The translations under genes and the position numbers were made by a program. The notes under the pieces were generated by a model, which saw only the letters and a list, made by a program, of their open reading frames with translations, made no database searches and had not been told where the DNA came from. A stretch of DNA of 64,000 bases from Rhizobiales bacterium 62-47 (lineage in GTDB: Bacteria; Pseudomonadota; Alphaproteobacteria; Rhizobiales; Xanthobacteraceae), in the NCBI GenBank assembly GCA_001899255.1, contig MKVX01000023.1, positions 343,660 to 407,659 on the forward strand. The letters are read 5' to 3'. Shown here piece after piece: positions 8,213 to 15,681 of this stretch. Numbering within the stretch: the stretch's first letter is position 1; each line of letters opens with the position of its first letter.

Positions 8213-9175
8213 ATGGCTGACGACAACGCCGGAAAGGCCGCCGTCGATCCGCGCTCGTTCCGGCAGGCGCTCGGCCAGTTTCCGACCGGCGTCGCGGTGG
8301 TGACGGCGGCGCATGGCGGCCGCGTCATCGGCATGACGGCGAATTCGTTCTCGTCGGTCTCGCTCGATCCGCCGCTGGTGCTGTGGAGCGTCGCCAAGTC
8401 GTCGCCGAACCATGACGCTTTCGTCGCGGCGGATGCGTTCGCCGTGCATTTTCTCGGCGCCGATCATCGCGATCTGGCGCTGCGCTTCGGCAGCCGCGGC
8501 ATCGACAAGTTCGCCGGGCTCATCTACGTGACGGGCCGCACTGGCGCGCCGCTGCTCGAAGGGCTCGCGCCGATTTTCGAATGCAAGGCGTGGGCGCGTT
8601 ATCCGGGCGGCGATCACACCATTCTTGTCGGCGAAGTGGTGCACATGACCGAGCGCACGCACGATCCGCTGCTGTTCCACTCCGGCGAGTTGCGCCGGAT
8701 CGACGCGCCCACTGTGCCGCGCCGCGCGCCACAACTGGCGAGCCACAGTTTTGCGCGCAACTATCTCGCCTACCTGCTGGCGCGCGCCAGCTTCATCGTC
8801 TCCAATCAGTTTCACGGCAAGCTCGGCGACTGGGATCTTTCGGTGCCGGAGTGGCGCGTGCTGGCCTGCCTGATCGATGCCGAGGGGCTGTCGGTCGGCG
8901 AACTCGCGGCGATGGCGCTGATGAAGCAGCCGCGGCTGACCAAGGTGCTCGATCGCATGGAGCGCGACGGCCTGCTGCAACGTCGCGCCACGCCGAACGA
9001 TCGCCGCCGCGTGACGCTGCATCTGACGCCCAAGGGCCGCGCGCGCGTCGAGCCGGTGCTGCTGGCGGCCAAGGCGCACGAGGCCGAATTGCTGAAGCAA
9101 TTTTCCGACGAGGAACGCGCGACGATCAAATATGCGCTCGACCTGCTGATCGACCGGCAGACGCAAAGCGGATGA
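8213..9175 (+). CDS. Flavin reductase-MarR fusion protein
   Basis: The 320-residue product joins two domains. Residues 12-165 form a flavin reductase-like, FMN-binding barrel of the HpaC type (FRQALGQFPTGVAVVTA, NSFSSVSLDPPLVLWSV, GGDHTILVGEVVHM). Residues 180-315 are a MarR winged-helix domain (LSVPEWRVLACL, LMKQPRLTKVLDRMERDGLL, DRRRVTLHLTPKGR). The same order occurs in C1, the reductase of Acinetobacter 4-hydroxyphenylacetate hydroxylase, where the MarR-like tail senses the substrate and controls flavin reduction. So this may be an allosteric reductase for a two-component monooxygenase, a regulator, or both. The wing residues are intact, so DNA binding cannot be excluded. No oxygenase gene is adjacent. 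Confidence 0.88.
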   Translation: MADDNAGKAAVDPRSFRQALGQFPTGVAVVTAAHGGRVIGMTANSFSSVSLDPPLVLWSVAKSSPNHDAFVAADAFAVHFLGADHRDLALRFGSRGIDKFAGLIYVTGRTGAPLLEGLAPIFECKAWARYPGGDHTILVGEVVHMTERTHDPLLFHSGELRRIDAPTVPRRAPQLASHSFARNYLAYLLARASFIVSNQFHGKLGDWDLSVPEWRVLACLIDAEGLSVGELAAMALMKQPRLTKVLDRMERDGLLQRRATPNDRRRVTLHLTPKGRARVEPVLLAAKAHEAELLKQFSDEERATIKYALDLLIDRQTQSG

Positions 9176-9177
9176 CG

Positions 9178-9219
9178 GCATCCTTCGAGGCGCGCGAGGG
9201 TGCGCACCTCAGGATGACG
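9178..9219. repeat. Palindromic intergenic repeat (CGTCATCCTGAGG family)
   Basis: A short version with arms GGCATCCTTCGAGGCGCGCG and GGTGCGCACCTCAGGATGACG. It begins within a few bases of the stop codon of the reductase-MarR gene and lies between convergent genes, where the hairpin could also act in termination or RNA stability. It is the last copy of this family in the window. Confidence 0.8.
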
Positions 9220-9251
9220 ATAATACTCCCCGCTCCTACTGCAGCCCGCTC

Positions 9252-10241
9252 CTATTGCAGCGGGGCGACGATGGTCGGATGCTTGAACTGGTTGACGTCG
9301 ACCTTTTTCGACAGCATGCCGGTCGCGGTGTAGGTGTCGAGCATGGTCTGGATCGCCGGGAAATTCGGCGCGGCGCCGGGATCGCGGCCGAAGTCGTTGT
9401 CCTTCAGCAGATAGGTTTCCAGCACCGGGATCGGTGCCTTCATCACCTCGTTGACGACCTTCAGCGTCTCGTCGCGATTGGCCAGCGCCTTCTTCATGCC
9501 GAGCGTCAGATCACGCACGTAGGCCTTGGCGAGATCCGGATTCTTGTCGACGAAATCGGCGCGGCAGGCATCGAGAATATGCACGATGTTCTTCTGCTGC
9601 TCGGACAGCGAGAACAGCTTGCGCATGCCGCCCTTGGCTTCCGAGCGCGCGGCGAACGGCTGGTTCATCGGCGCGGCATCGACGCGGCCGGAGCGCACGG
9701 CGTCTTCCGACAGCGAGAAGCCGATCTCGACCAGCTTGATATCCTTTTCCGGATCGACACCGTTCTGTTTCAGCAGCAACGCCATCGGTCCGTAGATGCC
9801 GGAACCGAGCACGTTGATCGCCATGGTTTTGCCCTTGAGGTCGGCGATGGTCTTGATCGGCGAGTCATCCTTCACCGCCCAGTACACCGAGAAGCCGCCC
9901 GGCTTTTCAAAAACGTGCTGCGCAACGATATAGGCTTTGAGATTGCCCGACACCGCGCCCTGCGCCAGCGACAGCACGCCCTGCGTGGCGCAATCCAGCG
10001 CGCCGGCAGCCAGTGCCTGCGTCATCGGAGCCGTGCCCTGAAACTGCACCCACTCGATCTTGTAGGCCTTGCCGATGTCGGGGAATTCGGCCGGGCGCCG
10101 CATCATCCAGTATTTGGCTTCCTCGGCCGGAATGGTCCAGCCGACGCGGATGGTCTGCTGCGCATAGGCCGATGTCGCACTCAGCACCGCACCCAAAGCC
10201 CAGCCCGCCACGATAAGTTGCCTGATCGCGTGTCCCCGCAT
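9252..10241 (-). CDS. NMT1/SsuA-type ABC transporter substrate-binding protein
   Basis: This is a 329-residue periplasmic binding protein with a clear signal peptide (MRGHAIRQLIVAGWALGAVL followed by a cut after AYA before QQTIRVGW). The mature part follows the nitrate/sulfonate/taurine/pyrimidine-precursor binding fold (GALDCATQGVLSLAQGAVSG, DLKGKTMAINVLGSGIYGPM, SGRVDAAPMNQPFAAR). ATG 10241 is chosen because GGAGG lies eight bases upstream (complement of 10250-10254); upstream codons in the frame are not signal-like. It has no permease next to it, but a matching NMT1-class permease/ATPase set lies at 13.1-15.5 kb and could be its partner. The ligand is unknown. Confidence 0.85.
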   Translation of the reverse strand: MRGHAIRQLIVAGWALGAVLSATSAYAQQTIRVGWTIPAEEAKYWMMRRPAEFPDIGKAYKIEWVQFQGTAPMTQALAAGALDCATQGVLSLAQGAVSGNLKAYIVAQHVFEKPGGFSVYWAVKDDSPIKTIADLKGKTMAINVLGSGIYGPMALLLKQNGVDPEKDIKLVEIGFSLSEDAVRSGRVDAAPMNQPFAARSEAKGGMRKLFSLSEQQKNIVHILDACRADFVDKNPDLAKAYVRDLTLGMKKALANRDETLKVVNEVMKAPIPVLETYLLKDNDFGRDPGAAPNFPAIQTMLDTYTATGMLSKKVDVNQFKHPTIVAPLQ

Positions 10242-10372
10242 CGTGAATTCCTCCATCCGCCCTTGCGTATTATCCCTCTTAACAACGATCCTTTCATGCC
10301 TCAAATGATCAGGCAATATGCTTTGTTGCCATGTATAATATCGCCCGTTCCTGCCGCGAGAGTGCCGCGTCC

Positions 10373-11725
10373 ATGAGTAACGATTTCCTGTCCGATCTGC
10401 TGACGTCGATTTCCGAACGTGGCCGCAACCTGTTGCGCCGCGGCGGCTGGTCGAACGCGACACCGCTGGATGCGGCCGGCGTGGTGGCGCTGTGCGAAGG
10501 GCTGCTCTCCGGCCGCGGCGAAGCCTCCGGCACCGTGCTGGCGCGCGACGTACTGGACAGCTATCGCGCGCTCGACGACAACGAACGAGTGCATTTCTTC
10601 GAGACGCTGGCTCGCGCCTTCGGGCCGGACCGCGACAAAGTGGAGCAGGCCATCGACGTCTGGCGCAGCGGCGTCGGCGGGGCCGGCGGCGGCCTGCACT
10701 TCGCCTCCGAGCCGCGACGACAGGAACTGTTCCGCCGGCTCAATCGCGCGCCCGGCGCCACCAGCGAACTGGTCGGCCTGCGCGCCGATCTGCTCGCCCT
10801 CGGCAAAGATCGCAAGGACCTCGACACCGTCGATCGCGATCTCGTGCATCTGTTGGCCTCATGGTTCAATCGGGGATTTCTCGTGCTGCGCAGGATCGAC
10901 TGGTCGACGCCCGCCAACATTCTGGAAAAGGTCATCCGGTATGAGGCGGTGCACGAGATTCACGATTGGGACGATCTGCGGCGGCGCATCGATCCGGTCG
11001 ACCGGCGCTGCTACGCCTTCTTCCATCCGGCGCTGAACGACGAGCCGCTGATCTTCGTCGAAGTCGCGTTGACCGAGACGATTCCCGGCGCCATCGCGCC
11101 GCTATTGGCCGAGGATCGCCAGCCGGTGCCGATCGAGCGCGCGCGCACCGCGGTGTTCTATTCGATCTCCAATACGCAGCGCGGCCTCGCCGGCATCTCG
11201 TTCGGCAACTTCCTCATCAAGCAGGTGGTCGAGGAGTTACGCCGCGAGTTGCCGAAGCTCGACACCTTCGTCACGCTCTCGCCTGTGCCGGGCTTCATGC
11301 GCTGGATTAAGCGCGAACCCGAACTGCCGCTCAATGACGACGACCGTGCCCTGCTCGCGCACCTCGACAACGACACCTGGATCGACGACGCCGAACTGAC
11401 GGCGAAGTTGCGCGGCGTGCTGGAGCCTCTGGCGGCGCACTATTTCCTCAAGGCCAAGAATGCGCGCGGCAAACCGGTGGATTCGGTAGCGCGTTTCCAC
11501 CTCGGCAACGGCGCGCGGCTGGAGCAGATCAACTGGCTCGGCGATACCTCGCCCAAGGGTCTGCGCGAATCCGCCGGCATCATGGTCAACTATCTCTACC
11601 GCCTCGACGACATCGAGAAGAACCACGAGGCCTACGCCAACGACGACGAAGTCGTCGCCTCCAACGCAGTGAAGAAGCTGCTCAAGACCGAAGGGCGGAG
11701 ATTGCTGGATCTGAGGTTGTCGTAA
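10373..11725 (+). CDS. Malonyl-CoA decarboxylase
   Basis: This 450-residue enzyme converts malonyl-CoA to acetyl-CoA and CO2. It has the N-terminal helical domain and the C-terminal acetyltransferase-like catalytic domain of the MCD family: FFHPALNDEPLIFVEVALTE, FYSISNTQRGLAGISFGNFL, LDTFVTLSPVPGFMRW (which holds the catalytic Ser) and VARFHLGNGARLEQINW (which holds the catalytic His). ATG 10373 fits the family length better than an upstream ATG at 10331. It is divergent from the binding protein and has no malonyl-CoA synthetase beside it, so malonyl-CoA may come from a ring-degradation pathway or from free malonate activated elsewhere. Confidence 0.93.
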   Translation: MSNDFLSDLLTSISERGRNLLRRGGWSNATPLDAAGVVALCEGLLSGRGEASGTVLARDVLDSYRALDDNERVHFFETLARAFGPDRDKVEQAIDVWRSGVGGAGGGLHFASEPRRQELFRRLNRAPGATSELVGLRADLLALGKDRKDLDTVDRDLVHLLASWFNRGFLVLRRIDWSTPANILEKVIRYEAVHEIHDWDDLRRRIDPVDRRCYAFFHPALNDEPLIFVEVALTETIPGAIAPLLAEDRQPVPIERARTAVFYSISNTQRGLAGISFGNFLIKQVVEELRRELPKLDTFVTLSPVPGFMRWIKREPELPLNDDDRALLAHLDNDTWIDDAELTAKLRGVLEPLAAHYFLKAKNARGKPVDSVARFHLGNGARLEQINWLGDTSPKGLRESAGIMVNYLYRLDDIEKNHEAYANDDEVVASNAVKKLLKTEGRRLLDLRLS

Positions 11726-11930
11726 CAACACCCCCGTAAGAGCAGCGACGCCACGGTTCCGGCTCTTTGTCTAAGCAAGACTTGGAAAGTCCTCGCCCCG
11801 TTATTGCGACGCGCAGAGCGACGATCCAATCAAGCCGCGTCGCTCGCCTGAATACATCACTTTCGGGATATGCATTGACTCCTGTTGGCGTCAATTTTTC
11901 CCGATATTTCCGCATAATCGTCATTCCTGC

Positions 11931-11961
11931 TTGACCTATACATAACATCCGAGTTATGTAT
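11931..11961 (+). promoter_or_regulatory. ArsR promoter with overlapping operator
   Basis: A perfect dyad ATACATAAC-N6-GTTATGTAT spans 11938-11961. It sits over a candidate promoter: TTGACC at 11931-11936 with TTATGT at 11954-11959, 17 bases apart. The start codon of the ArsR-family gene is 31 bases downstream. ArsR repressors bind AT-rich dyads of this kind, so autorepression is likely. The rest of the 11726-11991 gap shows nothing recognisable. Confidence 0.7.
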
Positions 11962-11991
11962 TTATCCATCACTACAGAGTTATTGATCAAC

Positions 11992-12315
11992 ATGGCCAAC
12001 GCCCCCGATGTGCTGTTTAGGACGCTCGCCGATCCGACCCGGCGCGCGCTGTTCGAGCGGCTGTGCCGTGAAGGCGAGCAGACCGTGGGAAGCCTGACAG
12101 CGCAATCCGGCGTTTCGCAACCCGCCGTGTCAAAACACCTCGGCGTCCTGCGGCAGGCCGGGCTGGTACGCGACCGCCATGAGGGACGACAGACTCATTA
12201 CAGCGCGCAGCTCGGCGCGCTGGCCCCACTGATCGACTGGACGAGCAAGATGGCCGGCTTCTGGCAGAGCCGGTTCGACGATCTCGAAGACTTGCTGAAA
12301 AGGATGGACCAATGA
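11992..12315 (+). CDS. ArsR-family transcriptional regulator
   Basis: The 107-residue winged-helix protein shows the ArsR/SmtB core: FRTLADPTRRALFERLC, then the recognition helix SQPAVSKHLGVLRQAGLVRDRHEGRQTHYS. No ELCVCDL-type cysteine metal site is present, so it is probably of the non-metal class usually found in front of AHSA1/SRPBCC genes. ATG 11992 is preferred to ATG 11956, which lies inside the operator dyad. Its stop overlaps the next start as ATGA, implying translational coupling with the AHSA1 gene. Confidence 0.9.
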   Translation: MANAPDVLFRTLADPTRRALFERLCREGEQTVGSLTAQSGVSQPAVSKHLGVLRQAGLVRDRHEGRQTHYSAQLGALAPLIDWTSKMAGFWQSRFDDLEDLLKRMDQ

Positions 12316-13016
12316 CCCGTACCGCGACCGAAACGCGCTCCGTCAGTGTCGAACGCGAGATGCCTTATCCTCCTGAGAAGATCTGGCGCGCTCTTACCCA
12401 ACCGCACCTGATCGCGGAGTGGCTGATGAAGAATGATTTCAAGCCGGTCGTTGACCACCGCTTCAATTTGAGCGGCGACTGGGGCAGCGTTGACTGTCAG
12501 GTCCTGGCTATCGAGCCCAACAAAACGCTGTCTTATACATGGAGCGCCATGGGACTCGAGAGTGTCGTCACGTGGACTCTCACCCCGACACGAACCGGGA
12601 CCTGCCTGCGCATGGAGCAGTCGGGCTTCCGGCCGGATCAACAGCAAGCCTATCAGGGCTCCAAGTTCGGGTGGCAGAAATTCTTTGCAAACATCGAGCA
12701 GGTCCTGGCGCGGGCAGCTCATTTTCAAGGAGGTTTCATTGAACTGGAACAACTGGATTCGGCAGACGCACCGCTGGCTGTCGATCGCCTTTACCCTTGC
12801 GGTCCTCGCCAACTTTGTCGCCATGGGATTGGGGACACCTCCAGCCTGGGTGGTCTACTCACCGCTGCTTCCGCTCTTCCTGTTGCTGTCGACCGGGCTC
12901 TACATGTTCGTCTTGCCCTATGCCGCCAATTGGCGCGGCGGGCGACGCGCCGGCGCGCAGGGGTAGCCACCATGAGCAGGGTCGACTCCGAGAAGGAGGT
13001 GTCCGTTCGGAAATGA
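12312..13016 (+). CDS. AHSA1/SRPBCC-domain protein, with an odd C-terminal extension
   Basis: Residues 8-137 form the START-like AHSA1 domain (VEREMPYPPEKIWRALTQPHLIAEWLMKNDF, TLSYTWSAMG, SKFGWQKFFANIEQVLAR) that pairs with ArsR regulators; such domains bind small hydrophobic ligands, function unknown. The family normally ends soon after the last helix, near base 12725. Here the frame stays open for about 95 more residues of low-quality sequence that overlap a convincing membrane-protein gene (12739-12966) in another frame. In the third frame the segment ends at a TGA (12740-12742) that overlaps that gene's TTG start, the usual coupled arrangement. A one-base frameshift or sequencing error near 12700-12730 would explain this. 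Confidence 0.75.
   Translation: MTRTATETRSVSVEREMPYPPEKIWRALTQPHLIAEWLMKNDFKPVVDHRFNLSGDWGSVDCQVLAIEPNKTLSYTWSAMGLESVVTWTLTPTRTGTCLRMEQSGFRPDQQQAYQGSKFGWQKFFANIEQVLARAAHFQGGFIELEQLDSADAPLAVDRLYPCGPRQLCRHGIGDTSSLGGLLTAASALPVAVDRALHVRLALCRQLARRATRRRAGVATMSRVDSEKEVSVRK
12739..12966 (+). CDS. Small two-helix membrane protein
   Basis: The 75-residue product begins (M)NWNNWIRQTHRWLSIAFTLA and has two hydrophobic segments (about residues 13-32 and 42-64, the latter PLLPLFLLLSTGLYMFVLPY). The start is TTG 12739; AAGGAGG lies at 12727-12733 with a five-base spacer, a far stronger site than most in this window. It lies inside the open reading frame of the AHSA1 protein but in a different frame, and its composition is clearly that of a membrane protein. 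The RQTHRW opening resembles PepSY-associated membrane proteins. Function is unknown; linkage to ArsR/AHSA1 suggests the same regulation. Confidence 0.75.
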   Translation: MNWNNWIRQTHRWLSIAFTLAVLANFVAMGLGTPPAWVVYSPLLPLFLLLSTGLYMFVLPYAANWRGGRRAGAQG

Positions 13017-13105
13017 TCGGGGCGTGGAAAGGCATGGCGCTCCGGTGTGTTGCGGCGGAATGATGCGCACCGGCCAGACGGGAATGCGCGCCGCGTGACC
13101 TGCCC

Positions 13106-13870
13106 TCACACCTCGGGGAATCCGCGCAGCAGGTATTTGCGCAGGCTGTAGAGCAGGCCGTTGAGGATCAGTCCCAGCAGCGAAATCGTAATCAGCGGCA
13201 CGAACATATCCACGGTCTGGAACGTGCGCGCGGCGCCGACCAGCAGATGCCCGAGGCCATCGGTGGACGTAATCATCTCGGCGAGAAACACCACGATGCA
13301 GGAGATCACCAGGCCGATGCGGCAGCCGGTGAGGATCGACGGCAACGCCGCCGGCAGGATCACCTTGAACAGGATCTGATAGCGCGGCGTGCCCGCCGCC
13401 AGCGCCGACCAGATCAGCTTCTGCTCGACCATCGACGCTCCGTAATAGGTCGACAGCAGAATCGGAAACAGCGCATCCGCAGCCACCAGCGTCACCTTCG
13501 AGGCGTGATCGAAGCCGAGCAGCAATAGCAGCGCCGGATACAACGCCACCTTCGGCACCGGCGCCAGCACCTGCACCAGCGGCCGCACCACCGCATTGAC
13601 CGGCCCGCTGACCGCTGCCGCCAGACCGATGCCGACGCCGAGCGCTACCGCGATGAAGAAACCGGCGAACAATCGCGTCAGCGTCGCCAGCATGTCGTCG
13701 AGAAAATTCCAACTGACGAGTTGCTGCGCCAGCCGCACGAACACCTTGCCCGGCGGCGGCAGCAACGACGGCGGCGCATAGCCGAAACTGCACAGCCCCT
13801 GCCACAAGGCCAGCACCATGACGATCGGCGCCAGCCCCAGCAGCACGTTATTGAGGGCGCGCGCGTTCAT
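13106..13870 (-). CDS. ABC transporter permease (SsuC/TauC class), second copy
   Basis: A 254-residue integral membrane protein with about six hydrophobic helices and the cytoplasmic EAA-type loop (SALAAGTPRYQILFKVILPAALPSILTGCRIG) that contacts the ATPase. It belongs to the nitrate/sulfonate/taurine importer class. ATG 13870 overlaps the stop of the upstream permease gene as ATGA. It is the last gene of a three-gene transporter unit. Confidence 0.88.
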   Translation of the reverse strand: MNARALNNVLLGLAPIVMVLALWQGLCSFGYAPPSLLPPPGKVFVRLAQQLVSWNFLDDMLATLTRLFAGFFIAVALGVGIGLAAAVSGPVNAVVRPLVQVLAPVPKVALYPALLLLLGFDHASKVTLVAADALFPILLSTYYGASMVEQKLIWSALAAGTPRYQILFKVILPAALPSILTGCRIGLVISCIVVFLAEMITSTDGLGHLLVGAARTFQTVDMFVPLITISLLGLILNGLLYSLRKYLLRGFPEV

Positions 13871-14643
13871 GACGCCCCCAGCAAGATATCCTGGCGTGGC
13901 TCCGCCCATGCCACCAGCCGCCAGCGCAATTTGTCGAACGCCGCATCGAGCACGATGCCCAGCGCGCCGATGATGATGATCATCGCGAACACGGTGTCGT
14001 ACTGCGCCATGTCCATCGCATTGAACAGGATGTTTCCTGCGCCGGACTGCCGCGCGATCATCTCGCTGGTGACCATGGTAATCAGCGCCAGCACTAGCCC
14101 GGTTCGGCAGCCGGTGAGGATTTCCGGCAGCGCCGCAGGCAACACGATGCGGAACATGCGTTGCACGGCGCTCAAGCCCATCGCCGCGCCGGACCATAGC
14201 ATCTTCTCTTCCACCGCCTTGGCGCCCTGAAAGCTGTGATAGATCACGGGAAGGCTGACGCCGAGAAAGATCACCAGCGTCTTCGAGGCATCGCCGACGC
14301 CGAGCCACAGCATGATGACCGGCATCAGCGCCGCCTTCGGCACCGGATAAACCATCATCAAGAGCGGATTGAAGAACGCCGCGACGCGCGCGCTGCGACC
14401 CATCATCAGGCCGAGTGGGATCGACACCAGCATCGCCAAGGTCAGGCCGATCACCATGCGGCGGATGGAATCGAGAATGTTCAGCAGCGACTCGCGGTCA
14501 CCCAACACATCCGGCACCGTTAGAATGGCCTGCCAAGCGGTGGGAAAACTGTCGGTGTGCAGCAGCATCGCCGCGAGTTGCCACGCCACGAGCAGCCCGA
14601 GGCACGCCAGCAGCGGCGACAGGCGCGACACCGCGATACGCAT
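13867..14643 (-). CDS. ABC transporter permease (SsuC/TauC class), first copy
   Basis: A 258-residue permease with about six membrane segments, starting RIAVSRLSPLLACLGLLVAW, and the EAA loop WSGAAMGLSAVQRMFRIVLPAALPEILTGCRTG. It is homologous to the next gene, so the channel is likely a heterodimer. ATG 14643 follows the ATPase stop by five bases; GTG 14652, which overlaps that stop as GTGA, is an equally good start and would add three residues. Confidence 0.87.
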   Translation of the reverse strand: MRIAVSRLSPLLACLGLLVAWQLAAMLLHTDSFPTAWQAILTVPDVLGDRESLLNILDSIRRMVIGLTLAMLVSIPLGLMMGRSARVAAFFNPLLMMVYPVPKAALMPVIMLWLGVGDASKTLVIFLGVSLPVIYHSFQGAKAVEEKMLWSGAAMGLSAVQRMFRIVLPAALPEILTGCRTGLVLALITMVTSEMIARQSGAGNILFNAMDMAQYDTVFAMIIIIGALGIVLDAAFDKLRWRLVAWAEPRQDILLGAS

Positions 14644-14648
14644 CGGCG

Positions 14649-15500
14649 TCACGGCTGCACCACGTCGTCGCGGCCGTCGTCGATCAGCCGCTCGATATCG
14701 ACGACATATTTCTGATAGCGCGCATCGAGCAGCAATTCGGCACGGCGGCGCGGCCGCGGCAGATCGATATCGACGATCTCCTTGATGCGCCCCGGCGAGC
14801 GCGTCATCACCACCACCTTGTCGGAGAGGAACACCGCCTCGTCCACCGAATGAGTGACGAACAGCACCGTCTTGCGGTCGCGCTCCCAGATGTTGAGCAG
14901 GTCGTTCTGCAGCCGCGTGCGCGTATGCGCATCCAGCGCGCCGAACGGTTCGTCCATCAGCAGCACCGACGGATGATAGGCCAGCGTGCGCGCGATCGCG
15001 ACGCGCTGCTTCATGCCGCCGGACAATTCCTTCGGATAAAAATTCTCGTAGCCCTTGAGGCCGACCATCTCGATCAGACGGCGGCTCTGCGCTTCGGCCT
15101 CGGCGCGCTTCACGCCCTGCTGCCGCAGACCGTACATGACGTTGCCGAGCACCGTCTTCCACGGGAACAGCGCGAACTCCTGAAACACCGGCCCGCGATC
15201 CGGCCCCGGCCCGGTGATGACGTTGCCCTTGACCTTCGCCACGCCTTCGGTCGGGCTGACGAAACCGCCGACGATGTAGAGCAGCGTCGACTTGCCGCAG
15301 CCGGACGGCCCAAGGATCGAGACGAACGCGCCATCGGCGACGCTGAGGTTGATATCCGACAGCGCGAGGTGGCTCTTGCGCCCCGAAACTTCAAACCGCT
15401 GCGAGACGGATTCGATATCGATCATCGCGGGCGCGCGCGTTTGACCGGACACCTTCCCGGTTTCGGCTCCGATCTCCGGCCGCAACGACACCACCTGCAT
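14649..15500 (-). CDS. ABC transporter ATP-binding protein (SsuB/TauB class)
   Basis: A 283-residue nucleotide-binding subunit with Walker A GPSGCGKST, Q-loop in VFQEFALFPW, signature LSGGMKQR, Walker B VLLMDEPFGALD and the H-switch THSVDEA. It energises the two permeases encoded directly downstream. No binding protein is in this unit; the orphan at 9252-10241 is of the right class. A tartrate dehydratase gene lies 181 bases upstream on the same strand, which hints at a hydroxy-acid substrate, but this class imports many anions. Confidence 0.92.
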   Translation of the reverse strand: MQVVSLRPEIGAETGKVSGQTRAPAMIDIESVSQRFEVSGRKSHLALSDINLSVADGAFVSILGPSGCGKSTLLYIVGGFVSPTEGVAKVKGNVITGPGPDRGPVFQEFALFPWKTVLGNVMYGLRQQGVKRAEAEAQSRRLIEMVGLKGYENFYPKELSGGMKQRVAIARTLAYHPSVLLMDEPFGALDAHTRTRLQNDLLNIWERDRKTVLFVTHSVDEAVFLSDKVVVMTRSPGRIKEIVDIDLPRPRRRAELLLDARYQKYVVDIERLIDDGRDDVVQP

Positions 15501-15681
15501 CCGTCCCCCTCACCACGACATTCGCATCGACGGCGCCGGGCAGTTTGCGGACTTTGCCCCGCATTGCAATGCTCGGACCGGCCATCGTATCAACTATTTT
15601 AGGATTGAAATTTATCCGCTCACCGGTCCGTCGGCAAGAATGACTGCCATAATCCGGCCCCGGGTTTGCCGCAACGCCATC

